From positions 1 through 64,000 of the forward strand of contig JBAOHI010000027.1 in the NCBI GenBank assembly GCA_037045535.1: a stretch of DNA of 64,000 nt. The letters are read 5' to 3'. Source of the DNA: Competibacter_A sp037045535. Its GTDB lineage: Bacteria; Pseudomonadota; Gammaproteobacteria; Competibacterales; Competibacteraceae. Position 1 is the stretch's first letter; each line of letters begins with the position of its first letter. Of the stretch, positions 27,858 through 36,341 are shown piece by piece. The notes under the pieces are model-generated. The model was not told where the DNA came from. It saw nothing but the letters and a program-made list of their open reading frames with translations, and ran no database searches. Position numbers and translations under genes: made by a program.

Positions 27858-28295
27858 ATGTCCGAAATCGCCGGCCTGACTTTGCTCGGCCAAGCCAAAA
27901 CCGACTATCCTCAAACCTACTCTCCTCAATTGTTGGAACGATTTCCCAATCGCTATCCCCAGCACGTCTACGAGGTGGAACTGGACTGCCCCGAGTTCAC
28001 CTGCCTGTGTCCGATCACTGGCCAACCCGATTTTGCCCGGCTGACGATCCGCTACAGCCCCGATACGTACCTGGTGGAATCGAAATCGCTGAAGCTGTAT
28101 TTGTTCAGTTTCCGCAACCAGGGCACGTTCAACGAAGACGTGGTGAACTGCGTCGCCGCCGACCTGTTCGCACTGTTGCAGCCGCGCTGGCTAGAGGTGC
28201 GAGGCGATTTCTTGCCGCGCGGCGGTATCGCCATCAAACCGAGCGTGCGCTTGACGGGTGAGCTAACGCCACCCGATCCGAGTGCGCCCGGTTAA
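27858..28295 (+). CDS. queF: NADPH-dependent 7-cyano-7-deazaguanine reductase
   Basis: Reduces preQ0 to preQ1 in queuosine synthesis. This is the short, Bacillus-type QueF (145 residues). The catalytic cysteine is C51 in TCLCPITGQPDFA with D58 nearby, and the QueF signature ESKSLKLYLFSFRNQG binds NADPH. The ATG at 27858 begins MSEIAGLTLL; an upstream in-frame ATG at 27792 adds only non-conserved sequence. It heads a que operon, with queC 16 bases downstream. Confidence 0.94.
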   Translation: MSEIAGLTLLGQAKTDYPQTYSPQLLERFPNRYPQHVYEVELDCPEFTCLCPITGQPDFARLTIRYSPDTYLVESKSLKLYLFSFRNQGTFNEDVVNCVAADLFALLQPRWLEVRGDFLPRGGIAIKPSVRLTGELTPPDPSAPG

Positions 28296-28311
28296 CCGGA
28301 GCCAGTGATTC

Positions 28312-28995
28312 ATGGATACCGCCCTCGTCGTCCTGTCCGGCGGGCAGGACTCCACCACCTGCCTGTACTGGGCGCTACATCGGTTCGGCACCGGAAACGT
28401 TGCGGCAGTCACTTTCGATTACGGCCAACGCCACCGCATCGAACTGGCTTGTGCCGCTCGTGTTGCCGAGCAAGCCAGGGTTCCGCATACCGTGTTGCCG
28501 ATCGACACCTTCGCCGCCCTGGGTGGCAGCGCCCTGACCGATCTCGACATCGCCGTACAATCTGGCGTGGATGCGCGCACGCAACTGCCCAACACCTTCG
28601 TACCGGGACGCAACCTGATCTTCCTGACTTTCGCCGCCGCGCTAGCTTATCGGCAGGCGATCCACCACGTCGTGACGGGCGTGGCCCAGACCGACTACAG
28701 CGGCTATCCCGATTGTCGGCAGGCGACCCTCCAGGCGCTGGAACGGGCGCTTCAACTGGGCATGGACTACGACCTGACACTCCACACTCCGCTGATGTTC
28801 AAATCCAAGGCCGAAACCGTCCTCATGGCGCGCGATCTCGGGGCTCTGCCGGCACTGGCCGATACCCACACTTGCTATCAGGGCCAGCAACCTCCCTGCG
28901 GCGAATGTCCGGCCTGCGTGCTGCGGGCCAAGGGGTTCGCCGAAGCCGGCATTGCCGATCCGCTGGTGGAACGGTTTCGCGACCATCCGCCATGA
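28312..28995 (+). CDS. queC: 7-cyano-7-deazaguanine synthase QueC
   Basis: ATP-dependent conversion of 7-carboxy-7-deazaguanine to preQ0. The PP-loop SGGQDS is at residues 9-14, with FDYGQRHRIEL downstream. The C-terminal zinc site is formed by C188, C196, C199 and C202 (CYQGQQPPCGECPAC). At 227 residues the length is normal. Its TGA overlaps the queD ATG. Confidence 0.96.
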   Translation: MDTALVVLSGGQDSTTCLYWALHRFGTGNVAAVTFDYGQRHRIELACAARVAEQARVPHTVLPIDTFAALGGSALTDLDIAVQSGVDARTQLPNTFVPGRNLIFLTFAAALAYRQAIHHVVTGVAQTDYSGYPDCRQATLQALERALQLGMDYDLTLHTPLMFKSKAETVLMARDLGALPALADTHTCYQGQQPPCGECPACVLRAKGFAEAGIADPLVERFRDHPP

Positions 28996-30086
28996 GCGAA
29001 CGGTTGTACGTGGTTGCGGCCGCTCCGTTCGAAGCCGCCCGCCAGGTGGACGTGCTACCGGCTGGCCATCGTGCCAGACGCCTGCATGGTCACGGATTCC
29101 TGGCGCGAATCCGGGCCGAGTTGCCGCCGGGCTGGGCACCGTTTCCCGGTGCCGAGACCGAGGCGTTGGCAGAGCGACTGCGAGAAATCGTGGCGCCCCT
29201 GGATTATGCTTTGCTGAACAATTACATTCCGGTGCCGACCGACGAAAATGTGGCCCGCTGGATTCGAGCGCGGCTGGCCGTGCCGGGGCTCGAACGGGTC
29301 GGCATCCAAAGCACCCGCGACCAGGGTGCCGATCTGGATGGGCGCGAACACGTTCACGTTTGGCGACGATTTCGCTTCGAAGCCGCCCATCGACTGCCCA
29401 ACGTCCCGACCGGTCATCCTTGCGGGCGGATGCACGGCCACGGCTTCGAGGTGATCCTGCACGCCGACCAGAACTTGCAAGGGCGGGATCTGGGGGTGGA
29501 TTTCGATCAACTGAGCGAACTCTGGATGCCGCTGCACGGCGAGTTGCACCACGCCTGCCTCAACGACCTGCCCGGCCTGGACAACCCCACCAGCGAACGG
29601 CTGGCCGCCTGGCTCTGGCGACGGCTGCAACCGGAATGCCCGCCGCTGTCCTGGATCACCGTGTACGAGACCGCTACCGCCGGCTGCCATTACGACGGGC
29701 GACATTACCGGATCTGGAAGGAACAAACCTTCGAGAGCGCCTTGCGCCTTCGTCGAGCGCCGACCGACGATTCCCGGCGCCGCTTGCATGGCCACAGCTA
29801 CCGCATTCGCCTGCACCTGACCGCGCCGCTGGACGAGACGATGGGTTGGACGGTGGATTATGGCGAGGTGAAAGCCCGGTTCGACCCCGTGTACCGCGAA
29901 CTCGATCACCACCGACTGGATCGGCTAGCGGATTTGGCGGACGCCGATCCCGCCAATCTGCTACGTTGGATCAAGGCTGCCCTGAGCGAGCGATTGCCGC
30001 TGCTGGATCGGATCGACCTGGAAGAAACACCCGGTTGCGGCGCGATGCTGTGTTGGGGAAGCGAAGGGCCGGCGTTGCCGGGGTGA
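28992..30086 (+). CDS. queD: Triple-domain QueD-like 6-carboxytetrahydropterin synthase
   Basis: The usual QueD is about 120 residues; this protein has 364 and contains three consecutive PTPS/QueD-type domains (about 1-118, 120-238, 239-364). The middle domain keeps the whole active site: H133, C144, HGH (148-150), VDFDQL, HH (186-187), E202 and E226. Domain 1 has R17 for the first zinc histidine and A28 for the cysteine. Domain 3 has L251 and no cysteine, although both retain HGH. Only the middle domain should therefore be catalytic, and the outer ones may be structural. It overlaps queC and queE by four bases each, which fits conversion of dihydroneopterin triphosphate to CPH4. Confidence 0.9.
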   Translation: MSERLYVVAAAPFEAARQVDVLPAGHRARRLHGHGFLARIRAELPPGWAPFPGAETEALAERLREIVAPLDYALLNNYIPVPTDENVARWIRARLAVPGLERVGIQSTRDQGADLDGREHVHVWRRFRFEAAHRLPNVPTGHPCGRMHGHGFEVILHADQNLQGRDLGVDFDQLSELWMPLHGELHHACLNDLPGLDNPTSERLAAWLWRRLQPECPPLSWITVYETATAGCHYDGRHYRIWKEQTFESALRLRRAPTDDSRRRLHGHSYRIRLHLTAPLDETMGWTVDYGEVKARFDPVYRELDHHRLDRLADLADADPANLLRWIKAALSERLPLLDRIDLEETPGCGAMLCWGSEGPALPG

Positions 30087-30736
30087 GCGTGGCGTACTCG
30101 GTTAAGGAACTGTTCTACACCTTGCAGGGCGAAGGCGCCCGCAGCGGCCGGCCGGCCGTGTTTTGCCGCTTCGCCGGTTGCAACTTGTGGAGTGGCCGAG
30201 AGGCGGACCGGGCCAACGCCACATGCCGGTTCTGCGATACCGATTTCGTGGGGATCGATGGATCAGGCGGTGGCAAGTACCCCACCGCCGAGGCGATGGC
30301 GGCCGCCATCGCTGCTCGGTGGCCGGCCTCGGCACCACCAAAAGCTCGCCCCTACGTGGTTTGCACCGGCGGCGAGCCGTTGCTGCAACTGGACGAATCG
30401 CTGATCGTCGCCCTGCATGCGCGGGGTTTCGAGGTAGCGGTGGAGACCAACGGCACGCTACCGGCTCCGCCGGGCCTGGACTGGATTTGCGTGAGTCCCA
30501 AGGCGAACGCACCGCTGCGGCTCAACCAAGGCGACGAACTGAAGCTGGTTTACCCGCAGTTTGAACCCGAGGCACAGCCGGAGCGCTTCGCGGATTTGGC
30601 GTTCCGGTACTTCTTCCTGCAACCGCTGGATGGACCCGAGCGGGAAGCTCATACTCAGGTTACCATCGCCTATTGTCTGGCTCACCCGCAGTGGCGCTTG
30701 AGCTTGCAAATCCACAAGTGGTTGGGAATTCCCTGA
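30083..30736 (+). CDS. queE: 7-carboxy-7-deazaguanine synthase QueE (radical SAM)
   Basis: Radical SAM enzyme converting CPH4 to 7-carboxy-7-deazaguanine. The cluster motif is CX14CX2C (C33, C48, C51, ending CRFCDTDF), the QueE-specific variant, with substrate motif YTLQGEG at 12-18 and CTGGEPLLQL. GTG 30083 overlaps the queD stop (GTGA); an alternative GTG lies two codons later. At 217 residues it completes queF-queC-queD-queE. No folE was seen nearby. Confidence 0.94.
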   Translation: MSVAYSVKELFYTLQGEGARSGRPAVFCRFAGCNLWSGREADRANATCRFCDTDFVGIDGSGGGKYPTAEAMAAAIAARWPASAPPKARPYVVCTGGEPLLQLDESLIVALHARGFEVAVETNGTLPAPPGLDWICVSPKANAPLRLNQGDELKLVYPQFEPEAQPERFADLAFRYFFLQPLDGPEREAHTQVTIAYCLAHPQWRLSLQIHKWLGIP

Positions 30737-30950
30737 GCCGTGTTTTTCGAAGCTCTGCTACCATATACCCATGAAACGTCAATAAATCCAAGGGACACTG
30801 TCGGCTGTCGCTGATCTTCTGCCCGGAGTCTGGCGCGAACGGATGGGAGGGAAACAGGCCGACATTGGATGGGGATGTTCCTGGCTGGACACCCATCTCC
30901 AGTTCATGCAGAATCGCGCCCTCTGACTGGCAAGGAACACCGCTTTCTCC

Positions 30951-31403
30951 ATGGCCAACCTGTTGTTACTGAACGGACCGAATCTGAATCTGCTGGGCAC
31001 CCGCGAGCCCGCTGTCTACGGTTCCACCACCCTGGCTGATATCGAACGACGTTGTGTGGAGCTGGCGCGGGAACTGGGGCCGCACGAGCTGGCCTGCTTC
31101 CAGAGCAACGCCGAACACGCCCTGCTCGACCGCATTCACGCCGCCCGCCAAGATGGAGTCGCCTTCATCATGATCAATCCCGCTGCGCTCACCCACACTA
31201 GCGTAGCCCTGCGGGATGCCCTGCTCGGAGTCGGCATTCCGTTCATCGAGGTCCATCTGTCCAACGTTTTTGCCCGCGAACCGTTCCGTCATCATTCCTA
31301 TCTATCCGACATCGCCGTCGGGGTCATCAGTGGACTGGGCGCGCAAGGTTACGAGCTGGCGCTGCGCGCCGCCGATCACTACCTCGCCATGCCACGCCGG
31401 TAA
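30951..31403 (+). CDS. aroQ: 3-dehydroquinate dehydratase, type II
   Basis: Third step of the shikimate pathway. The dodecameric type II enzyme is recognised by NGPNLNLLGTREP with active-site Y23, then INPAALTHTSVALRDAL, IEVHLSNVFAREPFRHHSY and SGLGAQGYELAL. The 150-residue length is normal. It lies directly upstream of accB, a linkage common in gammaproteobacteria. The 214 bases before it, after queE, hold no visible gene. Confidence 0.97.
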   Translation: MANLLLLNGPNLNLLGTREPAVYGSTTLADIERRCVELARELGPHELACFQSNAEHALLDRIHAARQDGVAFIMINPAALTHTSVALRDALLGVGIPFIEVHLSNVFAREPFRHHSYLSDIAVGVISGLGAQGYELALRAADHYLAMPRR

Positions 31404-31411
31404 CCGCCGCC

Positions 31412-31900
31412 ATGCCGATGGATATTCGTAAGATCAAAAAGCTAATCGAGCTGCTGGAAACTTCCGGCATCGCTGAAATTGAAATTAAGGAAGGCGAGGA
31501 TTCGGTGCGGATCAGCCGACACCCGCACGGTGGATCTCCGATGATCGCACTGCCGCAAACGTTATGGGCCGCGCCCCCTTACGCACCAGCACCCACCCTG
31601 CCCGCGCATCCACCGATGCCGGCCGCACCGTCTATTGCACCAGCGACTGAGCCGGAAGCGGTCCAAGGATATATACTCCGCGCGCCGATGGTCGGCACCT
31701 TCTATCGCTCCGCCTCGCCTGGCTCCAAGCCGTTCGTCGAAATCGGCCAGCAGGTCAACGTCGGCGATCCGGTCTGCATCATCGAGGCGATGAAGATGTT
31801 CAATCAAATCGATGCGGATCGGGCCGGCACCGTCACTCGCATCCTGATCGAGAACGGCCAACCGGTCGAGTACGACCAACCGTTGTTGGTTATCGAATAG
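31412..31900 (+). CDS. accB: Acetyl-CoA carboxylase biotin carboxyl carrier protein
   Basis: Carries biotin between the carboxylase and transferase of acetyl-CoA carboxylase. The C-terminal biotinyl domain has APMVGTFYRS and EAMKM, with biotinylated K128. A proline/alanine-rich linker occupies about residues 50-80. It has 162 residues. It lies eight bases after aroQ and seven before accC. Confidence 0.97.
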   Translation: MPMDIRKIKKLIELLETSGIAEIEIKEGEDSVRISRHPHGGSPMIALPQTLWAAPPYAPAPTLPAHPPMPAAPSIAPATEPEAVQGYILRAPMVGTFYRSASPGSKPFVEIGQQVNVGDPVCIIEAMKMFNQIDADRAGTVTRILIENGQPVEYDQPLLVIE

Positions 31901-31907
31901 CCCGACC

Positions 31908-33251
31908 ATGCTCGAAAAAGTCGTCATCGCCAATCGCGGAGAAATTGCCCTGCGCATCCTGCGTGCCTGCCGGGAACTGGGCATCCGCACCGTGGCCGCG
32001 CACTCCACGGTGGACCGCGACCTCAAGCACGTCCGGCTGGCCGATGAAACGGTCTGCATCGGCCCACCGCCCGCCGCCGAGAGTTACCTGAACATGCCGG
32101 CGCTCATCAGCGCCGCCGAGGTCACCGACGCGGTGGCGATCCATCCCGGCTACGGTTTCCTGTCCGAGAACGCCGATTTCGCCGAGCGGGTCGAAAAAAG
32201 CGGCTTTATCTTCATCGGACCTCGCCCGGACACCATCCGACTGATGGGCGACAAGGTGTCGGCGATCAAGACCATGAAGGAAGCTGGCGTGCCCTGCGTG
32301 CCGGGCTCCGATGGACCGCTGGGCGACGACGACCAGGAAACTCTACGGCTAGCCCGCCAGATCGGCTATCCGATCATCGTCAAGGCAGCGGGCGGCGGCG
32401 GCGGGCGCGGTATGCGAGTCGTCCACAGCGAAGCGGCGCTGTTGACGACTATTGACCTCACGCGCAGCGAAGCCAACGCCGCGTTCGGCAACCCGACCGT
32501 GTACATGGAAAAGTACCTGGAACACCCTCGCCATGTCGAAATCCAGGTGCTGGCTGACACCCACGGCAACGCCATCCACCTCGGTGAACGCGATTGCTCG
32601 ATGCAGCGTCGCCATCAGAAGGTCATCGAGGAAGCGCCGGCGCCGGGCATCACTGTCCAGCAACGCCGCCGCATCGGGCAAATCTGCGTCGAAGCCTGCC
32701 GACGGATCGGCTATCGAGGAGCGGGCACCTTCGAGTTTCTGTATCAGGATGACAAGTTCTATTTCATCGAGATGAACACCCGGGTGCAGGTCGAGCATCC
32801 CGTCACCGAACTGATCACCGGCGTGGATATCGTCAAGGAACAACTGCTGATCGCGGCCAGCCAGCCATTGAGCTACTCGCAAAAGGACATCCGCATCACC
32901 GGCCACGCGGTCGAATGCCGGCTCAACGCCGAAAATCCCGAAACCTTTGTCCCCTCGCCGGGCATCATCACCCAATACCATGCGCCGGGTGGACCGGGCA
33001 TTCGGGTCGATTCCCACATCTACAATGGCTATCGGGTGCCGCCGAACTACGATTCGATGATCGGCAAACTGATCGCTCACGGCGAAACCCGCGAAGCTGC
33101 CATCGCGCGGATGCGCAACGCGCTGGCCGAACTGGTGATCGAGGGCATCAAGACCAACGCACCGCTGCACCAGCGCATTCTCGGCGACGCCCGCTTCATC
33201 GCCGGCGGTACCGACATCCACTATCTAGAAAAGCAGCTACTAAGGCCCTAG
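31908..33251 (+). CDS. accC: Acetyl-CoA carboxylase biotin carboxylase subunit; 3' end altered by an insertion
   Basis: ATP-grasp enzyme that carboxylates biotin on AccB. It starts MLEKVVIANRGEIALRIL. The ATP loop is KAAGGGGGRGMRVV, and FIEMNTRVQVEHPVTE is the signature. At 447 residues it is essentially full length (E. coli 449). Its end, HYLEKQLLRP, is unusual: a second copy of the terminal codons ending LLGTR lies at 35326-35364, just before prmA. The present last three codons were therefore probably supplied by the AT-rich insertion that follows. Confidence 0.96.
   Translation: MLEKVVIANRGEIALRILRACRELGIRTVAAHSTVDRDLKHVRLADETVCIGPPPAAESYLNMPALISAAEVTDAVAIHPGYGFLSENADFAERVEKSGFIFIGPRPDTIRLMGDKVSAIKTMKEAGVPCVPGSDGPLGDDDQETLRLARQIGYPIIVKAAGGGGGRGMRVVHSEAALLTTIDLTRSEANAAFGNPTVYMEKYLEHPRHVEIQVLADTHGNAIHLGERDCSMQRRHQKVIEEAPAPGITVQQRRRIGQICVEACRRIGYRGAGTFEFLYQDDKFYFIEMNTRVQVEHPVTELITGVDIVKEQLLIAASQPLSYSQKDIRITGHAVECRLNAENPETFVPSPGIITQYHAPGGPGIRVDSHIYNGYRVPPNYDSMIGKLIAHGETREAAIARMRNALAELVIEGIKTNAPLHQRILGDARFIAGGTDIHYLEKQLLRP
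33216..33241. repeat. Left direct repeat of the accC-targeted insertion
   Basis: These 26 bases, from ATCCACTATCT to CAGCTACT at the 3' end of accC, recur at 35326-35351 with 24 matches. Both differences are silent third positions. The two copies bracket the radical SAM and heptamer-repeat region, resembling attachment sites made when an element enters the 3' end of a gene. Confidence 0.8.
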
Positions 33252-33351
33252 CCCTTCCGGCGAGATACCTGCAATTATCTACAAAAAATTGATCATGCTC
33301 ATTTTTCAAGATTCTTCTGCCTCTTTAGCCTTAATTTAAGGACTATTCAGA

Positions 33352-34656
33352 ATGAATAAAATTGAGTATACAAATGTGCCAAAAATTCGAAACCAGAGGA
33401 TTAAGCTGTCAGACTGGTTCTGGAATCTTTCCCCTCTAATTTATCAGAGGAAACGATCACGACAGCTCACGGAAACTAATTGGCAACAACTACAAATTTT
33501 GGAAAGAGATCATGTCGAGTATTGCCCAGCTTTTCCAGAAATGTTGGAGCTGGAGTTGACCAAAGCCTGCAACTTTACTTGCACGCACTGCGGAACTCAT
33601 GGTTCTCATGACCTACATCGGACTCACAATCGCGTTGCTCCAATGGACGTTGCTCTCCTCGAGCAGTTAGCACAAGATGTTTTCCCCTATCTCAGACGGG
33701 TTTACTTGGTCGGAGAAGGTGAGCCATTCATGGCTCCACGGCATCTCCTACTACGTTTATGTCGACAACTCGAACGCACCTATACATTTCTGGATGCCTG
33801 TACCAATGGAGCTTTATTAGATTCTGAGTTGATTTCGGCAATGCTGCCAGTCTTAGGAGATATCTGTTTCTCGTTGGACGCTGCTACTCAGGATACATAT
33901 TATCGCGTCCGACGTTCTAAGGCATTTCAGGCGGTTATTGAGACAATCAAGACTTTGTCCAACTTGAAGCAAACAGTTCCGAAAGACCAACGCCTGTTCC
34001 AGATTCATCTCTCTTTTGCCCTACGAAAAGCAAATAGCTCAGAATTGATTGAGTTTCTGAGGATGGCAGCTGAGTTGCAGGTTGATGGTGTTTACGTGCG
34101 ACAACTCTTTGTCTGTTTTCCATCGATGAAGTCGGAGAGCTTGGTAGACAAGCCAGAGATATTTAATCCATTGATCGAACAGGCTATACGGGAATCAGAA
34201 AAGTTGGGGCTGCCGGTCTTTCTCCCCGCATTTATCAGACAGACTCCTATTACGGATTCCGTTGTGCAGGAACCTGCTTCTACGCAGAAATCTCAAACCC
34301 AGCAGGAAATAAAAGCCGATCCATCAAGATTGAAGCGGGTTAACTGTTGCTTTCTTTGGCGTTGTATGAATGTCCGCTCAACTGGTTACGTTTTCTCTTG
34401 CAATGCCTTTGACACGCCCTGTCTTGGCAATTTGAAAACGACGAGCCTTGCTGAAATGTGGAACGGCAAAATTCTGCGAGACATGCGGAGGAGGCTGGAC
34501 ACCACAGATCCTCATCCAGCATGTCGTCGCTGCTGGTTACGCGAAGTAGCCTATTTCGATTCCTTTGACCCATCCGATAGCGAGAAAAATTTCTCTTTTC
34601 AGAGCGTCAGACAACCAAAAGAAAAAGCATATGATACTAGCTCATTTATCGCTTGA
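33352..34656 (+). CDS. Radical SAM / SPASM domain protein of unknown function
   Basis: 434 residues. The radical SAM cluster motif is C73, C77, C80 (KACNFTCTHCG). A YLVGEGEPF motif (glycine-rich SAM site) and ISFSLDAA-like strand (DICFSLDAATQDTYYRVR) follow. The C-terminal SPASM-like region has CCFLWRCMNVRSTGYVFSCN, then CLGNLKTTSLAEMWNGK and ACRRCW, which would bind auxiliary clusters. AAGGA lies nine bases upstream of the ATG. Base composition is clearly lower in GC than its neighbours, indicating transfer. Such enzymes modify peptides or act in sugar and surface pathways. No convincing substrate gene is adjacent. Confidence 0.85.
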   Translation: MNKIEYTNVPKIRNQRIKLSDWFWNLSPLIYQRKRSRQLTETNWQQLQILERDHVEYCPAFPEMLELELTKACNFTCTHCGTHGSHDLHRTHNRVAPMDVALLEQLAQDVFPYLRRVYLVGEGEPFMAPRHLLLRLCRQLERTYTFLDACTNGALLDSELISAMLPVLGDICFSLDAATQDTYYRVRRSKAFQAVIETIKTLSNLKQTVPKDQRLFQIHLSFALRKANSSELIEFLRMAAELQVDGVYVRQLFVCFPSMKSESLVDKPEIFNPLIEQAIRESEKLGLPVFLPAFIRQTPITDSVVQEPASTQKSQTQQEIKADPSRLKRVNCCFLWRCMNVRSTGYVFSCNAFDTPCLGNLKTTSLAEMWNGKILRDMRRRLDTTDPHPACRRCWLREVAYFDSFDPSDSEKNFSFQSVRQPKEKAYDTSSFIA

Positions 34657-34707
34657 GTAGGAAGAAATAGCGGCGAGAGAAATTCGAATTTGGAGGAACA
34701 AGGAAAA

Positions 34708-34882
34708 GCGAAAAGCGAAAAGCGAAAAGCGAAAAGCGAAAAGCGAAAAGCGAAAAGCGAAAAGCGAAAAGCGAAAAGCGAAAAGCGAAAAGCGAAAAGC
34801 GAAAAGCGAAAAGCGAAAAGCGAAAAGCGAAAAGCGAAAAGCGAAAAGCGAAAAGCGAAAAGCGAAAAGCGAAAAGCGAAAA
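34708..34882. repeat. 25 perfect tandem copies of GCGAAAA (7 bp)
   Basis: 175 bases of uninterrupted GCGAAAA units, preceded by AAAA and followed by GC. Because 7 is not a multiple of 3, every frame encodes the same heptapeptide in rotation: KAKSEKR on the plus strand and FAFRFSL on the minus strand. A TTG-initiated frame (34690-34887) could give a 65-residue lysine-rich peptide. A perfect array of this length implies recent expansion by slippage, and copy number may vary between strains or be misassembled. Confidence 0.97.
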
Positions 34883-35143
34883 GCTGACAAAATACTATAA
34901 TCCACTGTTCTATTTCCAGTCCCATCTCGATAAGTCAAAAACACTAAGAAATTCGAGTGGCTTCACCATCGACAAAAAGTTAGTACTTTGTCATTGAAAA
35001 TTGAAATGATTATCCGGCCTCATCCGATACTCAAATGAGGCGATCCATCTAGAATACCACTGCCTTCTTTATAATTAGGATATAATTCAAGATCATCCCC
35101 AATTAAGCCTGACTCACCGAAGATCGCGCGGCGCTAACAAATT

Positions 35144-35156
35144 GTACACGGTGTAC
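35144..35156. promoter_or_regulatory. Perfect 13-bp palindrome, possible operator
   Basis: GTACAC-G-GTGTAC, with a related half-site GGTGTACC repeated at 35233-35240. It looks like a protein-binding dyad in AT-rich DNA, but no regulator is adjacent and the role is unknown. Confidence 0.3.
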
Positions 35157-35325
35157 CCTAGTTCGCAGAGTCAACGCAAATTCGCTTACGACTGCTAACA
35201 TTCATGAAAAAACAAGATGATAGTCTTGTTTGCGGTGTACCATCGGCAAGCAATGAATTTTTTGGCGTACAATTGAGTATCAATCCTGAAAACGACTACA
35301 AAAGCTATATTTAACAACCACATAA

Positions 35326-35364
35326 ATCCACTATCTGGAAAAGCAGCTGCTCGGCACCCGCTGA
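35326..35364 (+). pseudogene. Displaced 3' end of accC (right direct repeat)
   Basis: Encodes IHYLEKQLLGTR and a stop, matching the accC C-terminus up to LL and then diverging. It resembles the expected native end of biotin carboxylase and lies 77 bases before prmA. I read it as the original accC terminus, left behind when 2.1 kb of foreign DNA entered. Confidence 0.75.
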
Positions 35365-35441
35365 CCACACAATCGAATCGCAACGGTTCGCGAACAGATG
35401 CGCTAAGCTCTATGAACAGAGTAAGCGTAAGGTTATTTTTT

Positions 35442-36341
35442 ATGAGCGACAACGCGACTGCCCCTTGGCTGCAACTGACTCTCGAAGCCATCGACCACAG
35501 CCCGGAACAATTGGAAGACGCACTATTGCAGGCCGGTGCGCTGGCGGTGACCCTGGAAGACGCCGGCGATCAACCGGTACTGGAGCCGGCACCAGGCGAA
35601 ACGCCGTTGTGGGCGCACACCCGCGTGACCGGGTTGTTCGATGCCCAGACCGACATTGAAATAGTGAAAGGACAGTTGCGGCGATTTCTGCACGCGCCGA
35701 TCCTGCCGGAATGCCGGCTGACCGCATTGGAAGAGCGCGACTGGGTGCGGGCCTGGATGGACAATTTTCACCCCATGCGCTTCGGCCAGCGGCTGTGGAT
35801 CTGCCCCACCCACAGCGACCCACCCGAACCGACGGCGGTTAACATCCGGCTCGATCCAGGGCTGGCGTTCGGCACCGGCACCCATCCGACCACGGCATTG
35901 TGCCTAGATTGGCTGGATGGGGCGGATTTAGCCGGTCAAACCGTGCTGGATTACGGCTGCGGTTCAGGAATCCTGGCCATCGCCGCCGCCAAGCTGGGCG
36001 CCAAGCGGGTGTGGGCGGTGGACATCGACCCGCAAGCGCTGTTGGCCAGCGACGATAATGCCTCGGAAAACGAGGTCGAGGATCGCATCGAACTGGCTGA
36101 TCCCGCCGAACTACCGGGCAATTTGCGCGTGAACGTTCTGTTGGCCAATATCTTAGCCGGCGTCTTGGTGCGGCTGGCGCCGGAATTTAGCCGGCGAGTC
36201 CAATCGAGCGGGCGGCTCGTGTTGGCCGGCATCCTTGAACAGCACGCCGATGCCGTTCAAGCGGTATTCACCCGCGATTTCACCTTCGTTCCGCCTCGGC
36301 GGCGCGGAGATTGGGTGCTGTTGGAAGGAACGCGTCGGTAA
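35442..36341 (+). CDS. prmA: Ribosomal protein L11 methyltransferase
   Basis: Trimethylates ribosomal protein L11. The N-terminal substrate-recognition domain includes PGETPLW and DWVRAWMDNFHPMRFG. The SAM motif is VLDYGCGSGILAIAA (168-182), with DPGLAFGTGTHPTT before it and NILAG after. The start is ATG 35442 (MSDNATAPWLQL); an ATG ten codons upstream adds non-conserved residues. It is 299 residues long. It is followed by dusB and fis, the normal gammaproteobacterial order. Confidence 0.96.
   Translation: MSDNATAPWLQLTLEAIDHSPEQLEDALLQAGALAVTLEDAGDQPVLEPAPGETPLWAHTRVTGLFDAQTDIEIVKGQLRRFLHAPILPECRLTALEERDWVRAWMDNFHPMRFGQRLWICPTHSDPPEPTAVNIRLDPGLAFGTGTHPTTALCLDWLDGADLAGQTVLDYGCGSGILAIAAAKLGAKRVWAVDIDPQALLASDDNASENEVEDRIELADPAELPGNLRVNVLLANILAGVLVRLAPEFSRRVQSSGRLVLAGILEQHADAVQAVFTRDFTFVPPRRRGDWVLLEGTRR

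Larger units (their letters stand above)
33242..35351. mobile_element. AT-rich insertion splitting the accC-prmA junction
   Basis: About 2.1 kb of visibly AT-richer DNA lies between two copies of the accC 3' end. It contains a radical SAM/SPASM gene, a 7-bp repeat array and about 440 bases of non-coding sequence. In gammaproteobacteria accC and prmA are normally adjacent, and the right-hand copy restores that order. I found no integrase or transposase, so this is either a remnant of an integrative element or a mobilised cargo. Calling it mobile is inference from the flanking repeats and composition. Confidence 0.6.
34657..35441. other. Gene-poor region: heptamer array, palindromes, accC-end copy
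   Basis: No gene that I can support. It holds the 7-bp repeat array, a perfect palindrome GTACAC-G-GTGTAC (35144-35156), an inverted repeat AAACAAGA/TCTTGTTT (35210-35231) and the second accC 3' end. Native sequence leading into prmA follows from about 35365. The AT-rich character ends near 35325. Confidence 0.7.

Noticed and set aside
34708..34882. Possible CRISPR array
   Set aside because: Units are 7 bp with no spacers and no cas genes nearby.
34690..34887. TTG-initiated lysine-rich ORF as a peptide substrate of the radical SAM enzyme
   Set aside because: It consists almost entirely of the repeat, which is open in all frames by chance of its sequence. No leader, no conserved core and a weak start make it unsupported as a gene.
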